A stretch of 64,000 bases of DNA from Neptunitalea chrysea (GTDB lineage Bacteria > Bacteroidota > Bacteroidia > Flavobacteriales > Flavobacteriaceae). The stretch is taken from positions 1 to 64,000 of the forward strand of contig NZ_BRVP01000004.1 in assembly GCF_027924145.1 (NCBI RefSeq), in the 5' to 3' direction. Below the pieces are notes generated by a model. That model ran no database searches and was not told the origin of the DNA. It was given only the letters and a program-made list of their open reading frames with translations. The translations under genes were made by a program, and so were the position numbers. Below are positions 53,734 to 63,943 of the stretch, in pieces (positions within the stretch are counted from its first letter, which is position 1; every line of letters begins with the position of its first letter).

Positions 53734-54819
53734 TTATTTTCTATTTAATGTCACGCCACCATATTCACTCTTTATTCTTATATACTTACCAGAATTGTTG
53801 TGGGTATAATAGCCTTTATAATGATGACTTGTGTAGTCGGAGTCTTTTAGGGTGAAGGTTAAATTATCCTTACCACTTAGTCCGGCATATTCTAAGTCAA
53901 TGTCAAAGTTGAAATAGTATTGAGGGTCATAGCCTAAACGGATGCCTGTATAATCGCCTTCAATAGTGATATTGCCAGCTTTGGGGGTAATGTTGTTAAT
54001 ACGAACAGAACCAAATTCTAAGTCTAAATCAATATTACCAAATACACTATCTATTTTAGCAGTTAGGTAGTCGCCGTTTCCTTTTAAGTTCATAATGTCT
54101 CCAAAGTAAACGCTGCCATAGTCACATTGATAATAAACGTAATCAGCTTTTTCAACTTTACTATTTGTGTAATCGGCTATAATTTCAAGATGTTTAGTTT
54201 TTTCAACTACAAATCCAGAGTAGTCGGCCTGTATTTTACCGTTTTTAATAATGCCAATTCTAGAGTTGGTGGTATAGTCAAACTTTAGGTAGTTATTATC
54301 TCCCCATAATTCTCCGATATCTAATTTACCATAATCACAAGAGATTTTGGCGGTGCCGTTTAGTTTGTCAATAATAATGGCTCCGTAGTCATTGTTCAGG
54401 TCTACTTCGTTGTTTATCGGAACTTTTATGGTGTAATTAACTTCTATATTTACATTTTTACTATTCCAGCCCCAACCCCATTTACTGTCGCTAAAAATAG
54501 TACTAGCACTTACCATGTCACTATTGGCATCAAAATTAACATGTATTTCATTTAGTTTTTCGATTACTTTTTTTTCATTGTTACCGCTGGTTTTTATAAC
54601 TACTTCAATAATGGTTTTATTCTCATTCCAGCTGGTTATATTTAAGTTACCATAAGAATTATCAACTTTTAGTAAAGCATATGGAGTAACAGTAAACTCT
54701 TTTTTAACTGTCTTTTCTTTCGTATATTTACCTTTAGGAACTCCGTTATTATGAGTGTTAGCAAATGCTATTTGAATAGAAAATACTACTAAAAGTAGGG
54801 ATTTACATAATGTTTTCAT
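53734..54819 (-). CDS. Beta-helical exported protein, DUF4097-like
   Basis: 361 residues from ATG 54819; a longer frame adds 11 residues inside the previous gene. A signal peptide (ending AFANT) is followed by repeated short beta strands containing DNSYGNLNI, NNDYGAIII, SCDYGKLDI, QCDYGSVYF and KSEYGGVTL, a right-handed beta-helix-like pattern related to DUF4097. It overlaps the anti-sigma-like gene by 17 bases. Probably a periplasmic or outer-membrane structural protein. Confidence 0.78.
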   Translation of the reverse strand: MKTLCKSLLLVVFSIQIAFANTHNNGVPKGKYTKEKTVKKEFTVTPYALLKVDNSYGNLNITSWNENKTIIEVVIKTSGNNEKKVIEKLNEIHVNFDANSDMVSASTIFSDSKWGWGWNSKNVNIEVNYTIKVPINNEVDLNNDYGAIIIDKLNGTAKISCDYGKLDIGELWGDNNYLKFDYTTNSRIGIIKNGKIQADYSGFVVEKTKHLEIIADYTNSKVEKADYVYYQCDYGSVYFGDIMNLKGNGDYLTAKIDSVFGNIDLDLEFGSVRINNITPKAGNITIEGDYTGIRLGYDPQYYFNFDIDLEYAGLSGKDNLTFTLKDSDYTSHHYKGYYTHNNSGKYIRIKSEYGGVTLNRK

Positions 54820-55369
54820 GGGTTTCGGTTTTAATAGTTTTAACATCATCAATAGTTTGTAGAACTTGTTGTAATAGTTCTATTCTTCTTTGTAAGTTAC
54901 TTATCATGGCATAAATAACACGTTTATCGGTACCCTTTTCAATAAGGTCTGTTTTAAGTTTTTTATAATCATTCTCTAATTTGTTCACTTGTTTTACAGC
55001 ATCGTCAACAATTTGTTTGGTTTCAGGGGAGTTGTTTTCCTTCTGAAGTTTTTCTAATTCTTGGTTGATAATACCAGTAAAATAGGTTTGTGATTCATAA
55101 AGCTTAGGTGCTACACTTGCTAAATCATCAGACTTTTGTATGTTATTGTTGAGAACTCCAAAAGTAGCTGTAAACATAATAACGATAGAAGCGGCAACAT
55201 ACCACCAGGTTTTATTAAATGTTCTTTTTTTAGATTGTGTGGTTAGTCCTTGTTGATTTTGCAACATTCTTTCAAAATTTGCCATATGATTTTCAGAAGG
55301 TTCATGTATATCTAATGACCCTTGTAAATCGCCAAATAAATCATCTATTTTATCTTTGTCTAAACGCAT
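54803..55369 (-). CDS. Anti-sigma-like membrane protein
   Basis: A 188-residue protein with a cytoplasmic N terminus (RLDKDKIDDLFGDLQGSLDIHEPSENHMANFERML), one membrane helix (about 62-82) and a periplasmic coiled coil (LEKLQKENNSPETKQIVDDAVKQVNKLENDYKKLK). It follows the ECF sigma gene with a 10-base overlap, so an anti-sigma role is likely by position; a zinc motif is absent. Confidence 0.75.
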   Translation of the reverse strand: MRLDKDKIDDLFGDLQGSLDIHEPSENHMANFERMLQNQQGLTTQSKKRTFNKTWWYVAASIVIMFTATFGVLNNNIQKSDDLASVAPKLYESQTYFTGIINQELEKLQKENNSPETKQIVDDAVKQVNKLENDYKKLKTDLIEKGTDKRVIYAMISNLQRRIELLQQVLQTIDDVKTIKTETHENIM

Positions 55370-55917
55370 TGGACTATTAATTTTTTTCTTAAACTTTCTT
55401 TCGCTCTAGATATAATGGTTCTACAGTTGGCTGCAGAGATTTGCATGATATCACATATTTCCTCATAATCAAATCCTTCAATTAAGAATAAGGTTAAAGC
55501 AACTCTGTAATTGTCGTTAAGCGTTTTCATGATTTCCAATACTTTTTGAGCCTTCACATTGGTAAACTCATAATCAGCTTCAATTCCGTCATTGTCTTCA
55601 ACCTTATATAAAATATTGTCAATATCTACAGATTGAGATTTTTCATTTTTACGGTATTGTTGAATACTGTTATTTATTACTATTCGTTTTAACCAAGCAC
55701 CAAAAGTAACTTCTCCTTTAAAAGAGTCTAGCTTTGTAAAAGCACTTAAAAAAGACTCTTGCATAATATCTTCCGCTTCAAAGGAGTCTTTTACAATTCG
55801 TATAGCAGTGTTGTACATAGCTTTATAATACGAGTTATAAATTTCCAACTGCGCACTTTGGTTTCCCTTTTTACATAAGCGAATCAGTTCCTTAATATGT
55901 TGGTTATCGTGGCTCAA
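55360..55917 (-). CDS. ECF-type RNA polymerase sigma factor
   Basis: A 185-residue sigma factor. Region 2 shows YKAMYNTAIRIVKDSFEAEDIMQESFLSAFTKLDSFKGEVTFGAWLKRIVINN; region 4 shows ALTLFLIEGFDYEEICDIMQISAANCRTIISRAKESLRKKL. It appears to begin with TTG at 55917; no in-frame ATG exists before residue 34. It heads the four-gene operon with the anti-sigma-like and two beta-helical proteins. Confidence 0.9.
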   Translation of the reverse strand: MSHDNQHIKELIRLCKKGNQSAQLEIYNSYYKAMYNTAIRIVKDSFEAEDIMQESFLSAFTKLDSFKGEVTFGAWLKRIVINNSIQQYRKNEKSQSVDIDNILYKVEDNDGIEADYEFTNVKAQKVLEIMKTLNDNYRVALTLFLIEGFDYEEICDIMQISAANCRTIISRAKESLRKKLIVQCV

Positions 55918-56159
55918 AAAGTTATTCTTTCTAGTAAAGATGAAGTTACTTAGTTTTTGTTACACTTTCAAAAAAATATATTTTCAAAATAGGTAGCATA
56001 CACATTATAAAGTAATTGGCATAACTATTGCCTTAAAGTAGTAGTAATATACTTGATAAGAGTGTATTTTTGTGATTAATAATTGTTTAGAAAGAAAAGT
56101 TGATAATGAAAGTGATTGAAACATTGCTTTTAATGTGACATATTGACTGATAAAATAAT

Positions 56160-58610
56160 ATGAAGAAATTGAAATTTTCAAATATGGACATGTTGTCATT
56201 ACAGGGTATTGACGAGGATTCTGAGTTAATTCCTTTAATGACTCCGGAAGACGAAGAAGAAATACAGAGAGAAGAGCTGCCTGAATCGTTATCAATTTTA
56301 CCTTTACGAAATACCGTATTGTTTCCTGGGGTAGTTATCCCGATATCTGCCGGGCGCGATGCCTCTATTAAATTAATTAATGATGCAAATAATAGCGGTA
56401 AGGTAATTGGTGTAGTCTCTCAAAAGGATGAAAATGTTGAAACACCGACTTTAGAAGATATTAATACAGTAGGAACTGTAGCTAGAATATTAAGAGTGTT
56501 AAAAATGCCTGATGGTAACGTAACTGTTATTATACAGGGTAAAAAACGTTTTGCTATTACCGAAATAGTAGAAGATACTCCTTATTTAAAAGCTGCTATT
56601 TCTGAAGTGCCAGAACAAAGACCAGAGATAGGAGATAAAGAGTTTTCGGCAATCATTGAATCTGTTAGAGATTTATCATTACAGATAATTAAAGATAGCC
56701 CTAATATTCCTACTGAGGCTTCTTTTGCTATTAAAAATATTGAGAGTAATTCGTTTTTAATAAACTTTGTTTCTTCTAACATGAATCTTAATGTGAGTGA
56801 GAAGCAGGAGTTGTTAGAGATAAATGACCTTAAAGAGCGTGCTTTAGCTACTTTGAAATTTATGAATGTAGAGTCGCAAAAACTGGCTTTACGTAATGAT
56901 ATTCAATCGAAAGTAAGACACGATTTAGACCAGCAGCAACGTGAGTATTTCTTGCATCAACAAATGAAGACTATTCAAGAAGAATTGGGAGGGGTTTCAT
57001 ATGAGGCAGAAATTGAAGAAATGCGCGAGCGTGCTAAGACTAAAAAATGGGATGATAAAATAAAAGAGCATTTTGAGAAAGAGCTAGCTAAAATGCAACG
57101 AATGAATCCTCAGGTAGCAGAATATTCTATTCAACGAAATTATCTTGATTTGTTTTTAGACTTACCTTGGGAAGAGTTTTCTAAAGATAATTTTGATTTA
57201 AAGAGAGCGCAAAAAGTACTGGATAAAGATCATTATGGTTTAGAGGATGTAAAGAGACGTATTATTGAGTATCTAGCGGTACTAAAGCTTCGTAACGATA
57301 TGAAGTCTCCTATTTTGTGTTTATACGGGCCTCCTGGGGTTGGTAAAACATCGTTAGGGAAATCTGTAGCAGAGGCTTTAGGGAGAGAATATGTACGTAT
57401 TTCTTTAGGCGGTTTACGAGATGAGGCAGAAATAAGAGGACATAGAAAGACTTATATAGGGGCTATGCCGGGTAGAATTATCCAGTCGCTTAAAAAGGCA
57501 GGTACTTCTAATCCTGTATTTGTGTTAGATGAGATTGATAAGCTTTCTGTAGGTCATAATGGAGATCCTTCATCTGCTATGTTAGAAGTATTAGACCCTG
57601 AGCAGAATACTGAGTTTTATGATAACTTCTTAGAGTTAGGATACGATTTGTCTAAGGTGATGTTTATTGCTACAGCTAACAGTTTAAACACTATTCAGCC
57701 AGCTTTAAGAGATCGTATGGAGATTATTAACGTAACCGGATATACCATAGAGGAGAAGGTAGAAATTGCAAAACGCCACTTGTTACCAAAACAATTAAAA
57801 GAGCATGGTTTAAGTAGTGATAACCTTGTGATTGGCAAACGAGAGCTTGAAAAAATTGTAGAAGGGTATACAAGAGAATCTGGGGTAAGAGGATTAGAGA
57901 AGCAAATTGCCAAAATGGTAAGATATGCTGCCAAATCTGTGGCAATGGAAGAAGAGTATAACATAAAAGTTACGGTTGAAGATGTTGAGAAGGTGCTTGG
58001 GCCTGCCAGATTGGAACGCGATAAGTATGAGAATAATGATGTAGCGGGTGTAGTAACCGGATTGGCATGGACCAGTGTGGGAGGAGATATCTTATTTATA
58101 GAATCTATTCTGTCTAAAGGAAAAGGAGCAATGAGTATTACGGGTAACCTTGGTACAGTTATGAAAGAATCTGCTACCATTGCGTTACAATACATTAAAG
58201 CAAATGCTGATGAATTAGGAATTGATGCAGAGATATTTGATAAATATAATGTACATATTCACGTTCCTGAAGGAGCAACTCCAAAAGACGGACCAAGTGC
58301 TGGTATTACTATGTTAACCTCGTTAGTGTCATTATTTACGCAACGTAAGGTGAAAAAGAGCTTGGCTATGACAGGTGAAATCACGTTACGCGGTAAGGTG
58401 TTACCCGTAGGTGGAATTAAAGAAAAAATATTAGCTGCTAAAAGAGCAAGAATAAAAGAAATTATTCTTTGTGAAGATAACAGAAAAGATATTGAAGAGA
58501 TAAAAGAGAGCTATTTAAAAGGACTTACGTTTCATTACGTAAAAGAAATGAGCGAAGTGGTAGCTATTGCGGTCACCAATCAGAAGGTGAAAAAGGCCAA
58601 GAAATTATAA
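56160..58610 (+). CDS. lon: Lon ATP-dependent protease
   Basis: An 816-residue protease that degrades misfolded and regulatory proteins. The N-terminal substrate domain ([16 protein letters not shown]) is followed by the AAA+ core with Walker A GPPGVGKT (390-397) and Walker [10 protein letters not shown]. The protease domain has the catalytic dyad Ser713 (DGPSAG) and Lys756 (GGIKEKIL), 43 residues apart as in E. coli. Single gene with a terminator. Confidence 0.97.
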   Translation: MKKLKFSNMDMLSLQGIDEDSELIPLMTPEDEEEIQREELPESLSILPLRNTVLFPGVVIPISAGRDASIKLINDANNSGKVIGVVSQKDENVETPTLEDINTVGTVARILRVLKMPDGNVTVIIQGKKRFAITEIVEDTPYLKAAISEVPEQRPEIGDKEFSAIIESVRDLSLQIIKDSPNIPTEASFAIKNIESNSFLINFVSSNMNLNVSEKQELLEINDLKERALATLKFMNVESQKLALRNDIQSKVRHDLDQQQREYFLHQQMKTIQEELGGVSYEAEIEEMRERAKTKKWDDKIKEHFEKELAKMQRMNPQVAEYSIQRNYLDLFLDLPWEEFSKDNFDLKRAQKVLDKDHYGLEDVKRRIIEYLAVLKLRNDMKSPILCLYGPPGVGKTSLGKSVAEALGREYVRISLGGLRDEAEIRGHRKTYIGAMPGRIIQSLKKAGTSNPVFVLDEIDKLSVGHNGDPSSAMLEVLDPEQNTEFYDNFLELGYDLSKVMFIATANSLNTIQPALRDRMEIINVTGYTIEEKVEIAKRHLLPKQLKEHGLSSDNLVIGKRELEKIVEGYTRESGVRGLEKQIAKMVRYAAKSVAMEEEYNIKVTVEDVEKVLGPARLERDKYENNDVAGVVTGLAWTSVGGDILFIESILSKGKGAMSITGNLGTVMKESATIALQYIKANADELGIDAEIFDKYNVHIHVPEGATPKDGPSAGITMLTSLVSLFTQRKVKKSLAMTGEITLRGKVLPVGGIKEKILAAKRARIKEIILCEDNRKDIEEIKESYLKGLTFHYVKEMSEVVAIAVTNQKVKKAKKL

Positions 58611-58617
58611 GTGAAAT

Positions 58618-58642
58618 AGCCCTGTGTATACAGGGCTTTTTT
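58618..58642 (+). terminator. Terminator of lon
   Basis: AGCCCTGT (58618-58625) pairs with ACAGGGCT (58630-58637) around GTAT, followed by T. Confidence 0.9.
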
Positions 58643-58749
58643 ATAGCTCTATGTAGAATGTTGAATGGAGTAGTAATTTAAATGTAGGAGGATTAAAATA
58701 TTCTTTAATACTGCACGTTGTTTAAACAAGATTTATTTATTTTGCGCAC

Positions 58750-59769
58750 ATGCAAAAATTCTGGCTAACCTTATTTTTACTTTTAAACTGTTTATTTATC
58801 TATGCCCAGATGGGAGGTAAGTATACTTATCAGTTTCTAAATCTGGTATCTAATCCTCGTCAGGCAGCGTTAGGAGGAAAGGTTATAACCAATTACGATA
58901 ACGACGTTTTACAACCTATTTTTAATCCGGCAAGTATAAATAATGATATGAGCCATCAATTGGCTTTAAGTTATGTAAATTATCTTGGCGATGTAGGGTA
59001 TGGTTCTGCTGCCTATGCCTATAAATACGATAGGTATGTAAACACAATTCATGGAGCAATTACGTATGTAAACTACGGTAATTTTGAGGGGAGAGATGAA
59101 TACGGAAATGTTACTGGAGATTTTAGTGGAAGCGAAACTTCTTTATCTTTTGGATGGGCATATCAAATTCCGTGGTCCGATTTTCATGTAGGAATTAATA
59201 CAAAGTTTATTTATTCTACCTTTGAAAGTTATAACTCTGTTGGTGGAGCTTTTGACCTTGGGTTGATGTATATTGATGATAAGCTAGATTTTAATGCTGC
59301 TATTGTGGTTCGTAATATTGGTGCGCAATTCACTACCTATGCCGGACAACAAGAACCCTTACCCTTACAAGTAGATGTAGGGCTTTCTCAATTATTAGAA
59401 CATGTACCTATTCGTTGGCATTTAACCTTTGAAGATTTACAATACTGGAATGTTTCTTTTTCAAATCCAGTAAACTCAGAGGAGTCTTTAGATGGTACGG
59501 TAACCGAGGAAAAAGATAATATTTTTAAAGAAGTATTTAGGCATACCGTAGTTGGGGCAGAATTATTTCCTGATGGTAATTTTAATATTCGTTTGGGATA
59601 TAACTTTAGAAGAGCGGCAGAAATGAAAATAGAGGAGTACAGAACCTTTTCTGGATTCTCTGGTGGCTTTGCTCTTAAAATAAATAAAACAAAGATTAGT
59701 TATACCTTTGCTCGGTACACAAATGCATCTCACAGTAGTTTGCTTGGGTTGCAGTTTGATTTAGAGTAG
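58750..59769 (+). CDS. porQ: Type IX secretion protein PorQ
   Basis: A 339-residue outer-membrane protein with a signal peptide (ending FIYAQ) and a PorV/PorQ-type barrel start, GGKYTYQFLNLVSNPRQAALGGKVI ... IFNPASI. In the type IX system PorQ works with PorZ to bring the PorU sortase to the surface. The gene lies 23 bases before cmk, a pairing I recall from other flavobacteria. Its intactness shows the secretion system is probably working, unlike the two broken cargo genes. Confidence 0.88.
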   Translation: MQKFWLTLFLLLNCLFIYAQMGGKYTYQFLNLVSNPRQAALGGKVITNYDNDVLQPIFNPASINNDMSHQLALSYVNYLGDVGYGSAAYAYKYDRYVNTIHGAITYVNYGNFEGRDEYGNVTGDFSGSETSLSFGWAYQIPWSDFHVGINTKFIYSTFESYNSVGGAFDLGLMYIDDKLDFNAAIVVRNIGAQFTTYAGQQEPLPLQVDVGLSQLLEHVPIRWHLTFEDLQYWNVSFSNPVNSEESLDGTVTEEKDNIFKEVFRHTVVGAELFPDGNFNIRLGYNFRRAAEMKIEEYRTFSGFSGGFALKINKTKISYTFARYTNASHSSLLGLQFDLE

Positions 59770-59792
59770 GTTTCCAATTTCAAAAATCAACT

Positions 59793-60476
59793 ATGACAAA
59801 AAAAATTATAATAGCGATTGATGGTTTTTCTTCAACCGGTAAAAGTACTATGGCTAAAAAATTGGCCAATCAACTCGGTTTTATTTACGTAGATACTGGG
59901 GCAATGTACCGGGCTGTAACCCTCTATGCTATGCAACATAATTTAGTAGCTAAAGAGTATACTAATACCGAAGACTTAATAGCTTCTTTACCACAAATAC
60001 GATTAACTTTTACGCTTAATGAGCAGCTTGGGTTTGCTGAAATGTATCTTAACGGAGTTAATGTAGAGAATGAAATACGTACCCTTGAAGTATCTTCATT
60101 TGTAAGTACGGTAGCCGCTATACCGCAAGTACGCCAAAAGTTGGTAGAGGAGCAGCGAGCTATGGGAAAAGAAAAAGGGATTGTAATGGATGGTCGCGAT
60201 ATTGGTACAGTGGTATTTCCTGAGGCTGAGTTAAAATTGTTTTTAACGGCGTCGGCAAAAGTTAGAGCAGAAAGACGTTTTAAGGAGTTAACCGATAAAG
60301 GAGATAATGTAAGTTTTGAATTGGTATTAGAGAATATAGAGCAACGCGATCATATAGATTCTACACGTGAAGATTCGCCTTTAAAGAAGGCTGAAGATGC
60401 TATAGAAATAGATAATTCAGATTTAAGCAGAGAAGAACAATTTAGCCTTATTTTAGATATTGTTTCAAAAAATTAG
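59793..60476 (+). CDS. cmk: Cytidylate kinase
   Basis: A 227-residue kinase phosphorylating CMP and dCMP. P-loop IAIDGFSSTGKSTMAKKLA, substrate loop VDTGAMYRAVTLYAM, GIVMDGRDIGTVVFPEAELKLFLTAS, and the lid region RRFKEL are present. It sits between porQ and rpsA; cmk-rpsA linkage is common among bacteria. Confidence 0.96.
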   Translation: MTKKIIIAIDGFSSTGKSTMAKKLANQLGFIYVDTGAMYRAVTLYAMQHNLVAKEYTNTEDLIASLPQIRLTFTLNEQLGFAEMYLNGVNVENEIRTLEVSSFVSTVAAIPQVRQKLVEEQRAMGKEKGIVMDGRDIGTVVFPEAELKLFLTASAKVRAERRFKELTDKGDNVSFELVLENIEQRDHIDSTREDSPLKKAEDAIEIDNSDLSREEQFSLILDIVSKN

Positions 60477-60505
60477 CTAAAAAGAGTTTTTTAAGAGATA
60501 AGTGC

Positions 60506-60536
60506 TTGTTAATCAAAAAGGAAGTTTGTACTTTTG
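60506..60536 (+). promoter_or_regulatory. Promoter of rpsA with a 120-base leader
   Basis: TTG (60506-60508), 20 bases, TACTTTTG (60529-60536). The message would start near 60543, leaving roughly 115 untranslated bases before rpsA, long enough for autogenous control by S1. Confidence 0.6.
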
Positions 60537-60658
60537 CACTCCTTTTTAGCACGGTTAAGGAAGAAGAGGGGATAGAATTATTTATTTTTAATAACAACTT
60601 CTGTTATATAGTGTTTAACTTTCTTATATAGAGCAGAATACAAATTTTTAATCAGCAT

Positions 60659-62425
60659 ATGGCTGAAGAAGTAAAAACAGAAACTAAAAATCCGGAAGAA
60701 TTTTTAGCTAATTTCAACTGGCATAACTACGAAGAAGGTATTGATCAAGTTGAGGATGACAAACTACAAGAGTTTGAAAATTTAGTTGAGCAAAACTTCG
60801 TAGATACTGCAGATGAAGAAGTAGTAGAAGGAGAAGTAATTCACATTACAGATCGTGAAGCTATTATTGATATCAACGCTAAATCTGAAGGTGTAGTTTC
60901 ATTAAACGAATTCCGTTACAATCCTAACTTAAAAGTTGGTGATAAAGTAGAGGTATTAATTGATGTTAGAGAAGACAAAACAGGACAATTAGTATTATCT
61001 CACAGAAAAGCCAGAACTATTAAAGCATGGGATAGAGTAAATGCTGCTCATGATAGTGGTGAGGTTGTTAACGGTTATGTTAAGTGTAGAACTAAAGGAG
61101 GTATGATTGTAGATGTATTCGGAATCGAAGCTTTCTTACCAGGTTCTCAAATTGATGTTAAACCTATCCGTGACTACGATCAGTACGTTAATAAAACGAT
61201 GGAATTCAAAGTGGTTAAAATTAACCATGAGTTCAAAAACGTAGTTGTTTCTCATAAAGCACTTATTGAAGCTGATATTGAAGAACAGAAAAAAGAAATT
61301 ATTGGTCAGTTAGAAAAAGGACAAGTATTAGAAGGTGTTGTTAAAAACATTACTTCTTATGGTGTGTTCATTGACCTTGGTGGTGTTGATGGTTTAATTC
61401 ACATTACCGATCTTTCTTGGTCTCGTATCAACCACCCTAACGAGGTTGTTGAATTAGATCAGAAACTAAATGTTGTAATCTTAGACTTTGATGATAACAA
61501 GTCTAGAATTCAGTTAGGTCTTAAGCAATTACAGAAACACCCATGGGAAGCTCTTGGTGAAGATGTAAAAGTTGGTGACAAAGTTAAAGGTAAAGTAGTA
61601 GTTATTGCTGATTACGGTGCGTTTATTGAAGTTGCTGATGGTGTTGAAGGACTTATCCACGTTTCTGAAATGTCATGGTCTACTCACTTACGTTCTGCGC
61701 AAGATTTCGTAAATGTTGGTGACCAAGTTGAAGCTGTTGTTTTAACTTTAGACAGAGAAGAGCGTAAAATGTCTCTTGGTATCAAACAATTAACTCCAGA
61801 TCCATGGACAGATATTACTACTAAATATCCTGTTGGATCTAAGCACAAAGGTACTGTACGTAACTTTACTAACTTTGGTGTGTTTGTTGAATTAGAAGAA
61901 GGTATTGATGGATTAATCTATATCTCTGATCTTAGCTGGACTAAGAAAATTAAGCACCCATCTGAGTTTGTAAACGTTGGTGATATTTTAGAAGTTGTTG
62001 TTCTTGAATTAGATGTTGATGGACGTAAACTTTCTTTAGGTCACAAACAAACTACTGCAAACCCTTGGGATAAGTATGAACAAGAGTTCGGTTTAGGAAC
62101 TGTTCACACTGCTGCTCTTGAAGAGATTGTAGACAAAGGTGCTACAATTACTTTCAATGAGGATATTGTTGCTTTTATTCCTTCTCGTCACTTAGAGAAA
62201 GAAGATGGTAGCAAACTTAAGAAAGGTGAGACTGCAGAATTCAAAATCATTGAATTTAATAAAGAGTTTAAAAGAGTAGTTGCTTCTCATACAGCTGTAT
62301 TTAAAGATGAAGAGAAGAAAAACATGAAAGCTGCTACAGTTAAGTCAAACAATACTACTGAAAAAACTACTTTAGGAGATTTAGATGCATTACAAGAATT
62401 AAAAGATAAAATGGAAGGAAAATAA
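60659..62425 (+). CDS. rpsA: 30S ribosomal protein S1
   Basis: A 588-residue RNA-binding protein with six S1 repeats (for example GEVIHITDREAIIDINAKSEGVVSL, VLEGVVKNITSYGVFIDLGGVDGLIHITDL and KVKGKVVVIADYGAFIEVADGVEGLIHVSEM). It recruits mRNA to the ribosome. In Bacteroidetes, which lack strong Shine-Dalgarno pairing, S1 is especially important. Ends in a bidirectional terminator. Confidence 0.97.
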   Translation: MAEEVKTETKNPEEFLANFNWHNYEEGIDQVEDDKLQEFENLVEQNFVDTADEEVVEGEVIHITDREAIIDINAKSEGVVSLNEFRYNPNLKVGDKVEVLIDVREDKTGQLVLSHRKARTIKAWDRVNAAHDSGEVVNGYVKCRTKGGMIVDVFGIEAFLPGSQIDVKPIRDYDQYVNKTMEFKVVKINHEFKNVVVSHKALIEADIEEQKKEIIGQLEKGQVLEGVVKNITSYGVFIDLGGVDGLIHITDLSWSRINHPNEVVELDQKLNVVILDFDDNKSRIQLGLKQLQKHPWEALGEDVKVGDKVKGKVVVIADYGAFIEVADGVEGLIHVSEMSWSTHLRSAQDFVNVGDQVEAVVLTLDREERKMSLGIKQLTPDPWTDITTKYPVGSKHKGTVRNFTNFGVFVELEEGIDGLIYISDLSWTKKIKHPSEFVNVGDILEVVVLELDVDGRKLSLGHKQTTANPWDKYEQEFGLGTVHTAALEEIVDKGATITFNEDIVAFIPSRHLEKEDGSKLKKGETAEFKIIEFNKEFKRVVASHTAVFKDEEKKNMKAATVKSNNTTEKTTLGDLDALQELKDKMEGK

Positions 62426-62450
62426 TTTTCTGAAGTTTTAATAATAAAGA

Positions 62451-62482
62451 AAAACCTCTGATGATTCATCAGAGGTTTTTTT
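62451..62482. terminator. Bidirectional terminator after rpsA
   Basis: AAAACCTCTGATGA (62451-62464) and TCATCAGAGGTTTT (62466-62479) form a perfect 14-bp stem flanked by A and T runs, between convergent genes. Confidence 0.9.
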
Positions 62483-62502
62483 ATGACTATAACTGATCAA
62501 TT

Positions 62503-63168
62503 TTAATCTGCATCTTTCTTAAACGGAGGAGTTAATTGGTTTTTAAAAGAAAACAATACCAATCCAACTTTTGATTTAATGTCGTAACGGTCAAAAATAG
62601 CCGCTCTGTATGCCTCAATAGACTTTACAGATAGCCCCATAATGTCTGCAATTTGATCATAGGTGTACTCTTCTGCTTGGCATACCAGTGTTAAAAATTC
62701 CATTTCTCTTTCAGATAGTTGAATATTGGATCCATTTGTAGGTTTGTTTTCGTACTGGCGTACACGTTTTAAAATTTCTGATACATTATTATATCCTATT
62801 TTTATAATGTTGTCAATGGTAGCTTTTAATTCTTGAGCGGTACAGTTTTTATGTAAAAAGCCACGGGCACCCAAATAATAAGCTTCATCAATAATAGACT
62901 CATCAAAGTTCTGAGTAAGCAGCAAAACCTTTATATCTGCATCTTTTGCCTGTAACTCTTCCAATACTTCTAAGCCATTTTTAAAAGGCATCGAGTAATC
63001 TAGTATGTATAAGTCGGGTTTGGGCTCTAATGGTAAAGAATTCAGGAAATTTACGCCGCTTTCAAACTCATGTAGTACCTCATAGGTTTCCATCCTTTCC
63101 AAGAGTCCTTTAAGACCTTGCCTTACAATCTTATGATCGTCTATGATACAAATAGTAGTTTTATTCAT
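62503..63168 (-). CDS. NarL/FixJ-family response regulator
   Basis: A 221-residue regulator. The receiver has ICIIDDHKIVRQGL and the phospho-acceptor Asp in YILDYSMPFKNG; HKNC supplies the conserved Lys. The LuxR-type DNA-binding end is LSEREMEFLTLVCQAEEYTYDQIADIMGLSVKSIEAYRAAIFDRYDIKS. Its start overlaps the kinase stop by 8 bases. Confidence 0.94.
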   Translation of the reverse strand: MNKTTICIIDDHKIVRQGLKGLLERMETYEVLHEFESGVNFLNSLPLEPKPDLYILDYSMPFKNGLEVLEELQAKDADIKVLLLTQNFDESIIDEAYYLGARGFLHKNCTAQELKATIDNIIKIGYNNVSEILKRVRQYENKPTNGSNIQLSEREMEFLTLVCQAEEYTYDQIADIMGLSVKSIEAYRAAIFDRYDIKSKVGLVLFSFKNQLTPPFKKDAD

Positions 63169-63943
63169 GCTTAGAGTTTTTTGTAAGTGTTATGGTTGTT
63201 CCTTCGTTGGGGTTGGTGTCAATATCTACAGTATAATTAATAGCTGTGGCTCTGTGTACTATATTTTTAAGTCCCAAACTACTTTTTTCTTTAGCAGTTT
63301 CATAGTTAAAGCCTTTTCCATTATCACTAATATACATTTTAAATTCCGGTTCCGTATCTACAATAATATCCACTTTAGTCCCTTGCGAATGCTTAAAGAT
63401 GTTATTCATAATCTCCTGAAAAATACGGTATACAACAATGGTTTCGTTGGTGTTGTATTGTTTTTGCATAGCCCCGTGCAAGGTAAAATAGATAGTTATA
63501 GAGTTGTTCTTTTGTAAACGTTGTACTTCTTTATTAATAGCCTTTAAAAGGCTATGTTGCAATAATAATTGGTTGTTTAAAGAGTGACTAATATTACGTA
63601 TAGACTGTGATAATTGGTTTAAAGACTCTGAAACGGGTTCTAATGTTTCGCTTAATTCAGGTTGATCTAGTTTAAGGTTTTCTAACTGAAAATTGATATA
63701 GGTAAGCTGTTGCCCAGCATCATCATGTAAATCTTGTGAAATATTATTAAGCGTTTGCTCTTGGGTTTCTATAATAGTATCGTTCAGTGTTTTCTGAAAA
63801 TTCAAATCCTTTTCATAAATAACTTTGGTATAGGTTTTTACCTTTTGTATATACAGCTTTATGATTAATGCACAAAAAAGTACAATCAGGCATATAAATA
63901 AAAAACCTATGATGATTCCAAAAGCTATATTTTTAAGCGGCAT
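63161..63943 (-). CDS. NarX-type sensor histidine kinase
   Basis: A 260-residue kinase with one N-terminal membrane helix (about 5-28), a coiled linker, HisKA_3 box ISQDLHDDAGQQLTYINFQLENL with the phospho-accepting His near 71, and an ATPase domain with FQEIMNNIFKHSQGTKVDI, ISDNGKGFN and SSLGLKNIVHRA. There is no periplasmic sensor, so the input probably comes from the membrane or a partner. Same transcript as the NarL-type regulator. Confidence 0.93.
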   Translation of the reverse strand: MPLKNIAFGIIIGFLFICLIVLFCALIIKLYIQKVKTYTKVIYEKDLNFQKTLNDTIIETQEQTLNNISQDLHDDAGQQLTYINFQLENLKLDQPELSETLEPVSESLNQLSQSIRNISHSLNNQLLLQHSLLKAINKEVQRLQKNNSITIYFTLHGAMQKQYNTNETIVVYRIFQEIMNNIFKHSQGTKVDIIVDTEPEFKMYISDNGKGFNYETAKEKSSLGLKNIVHRATAINYTVDIDTNPNEGTTITLTKNSKHE

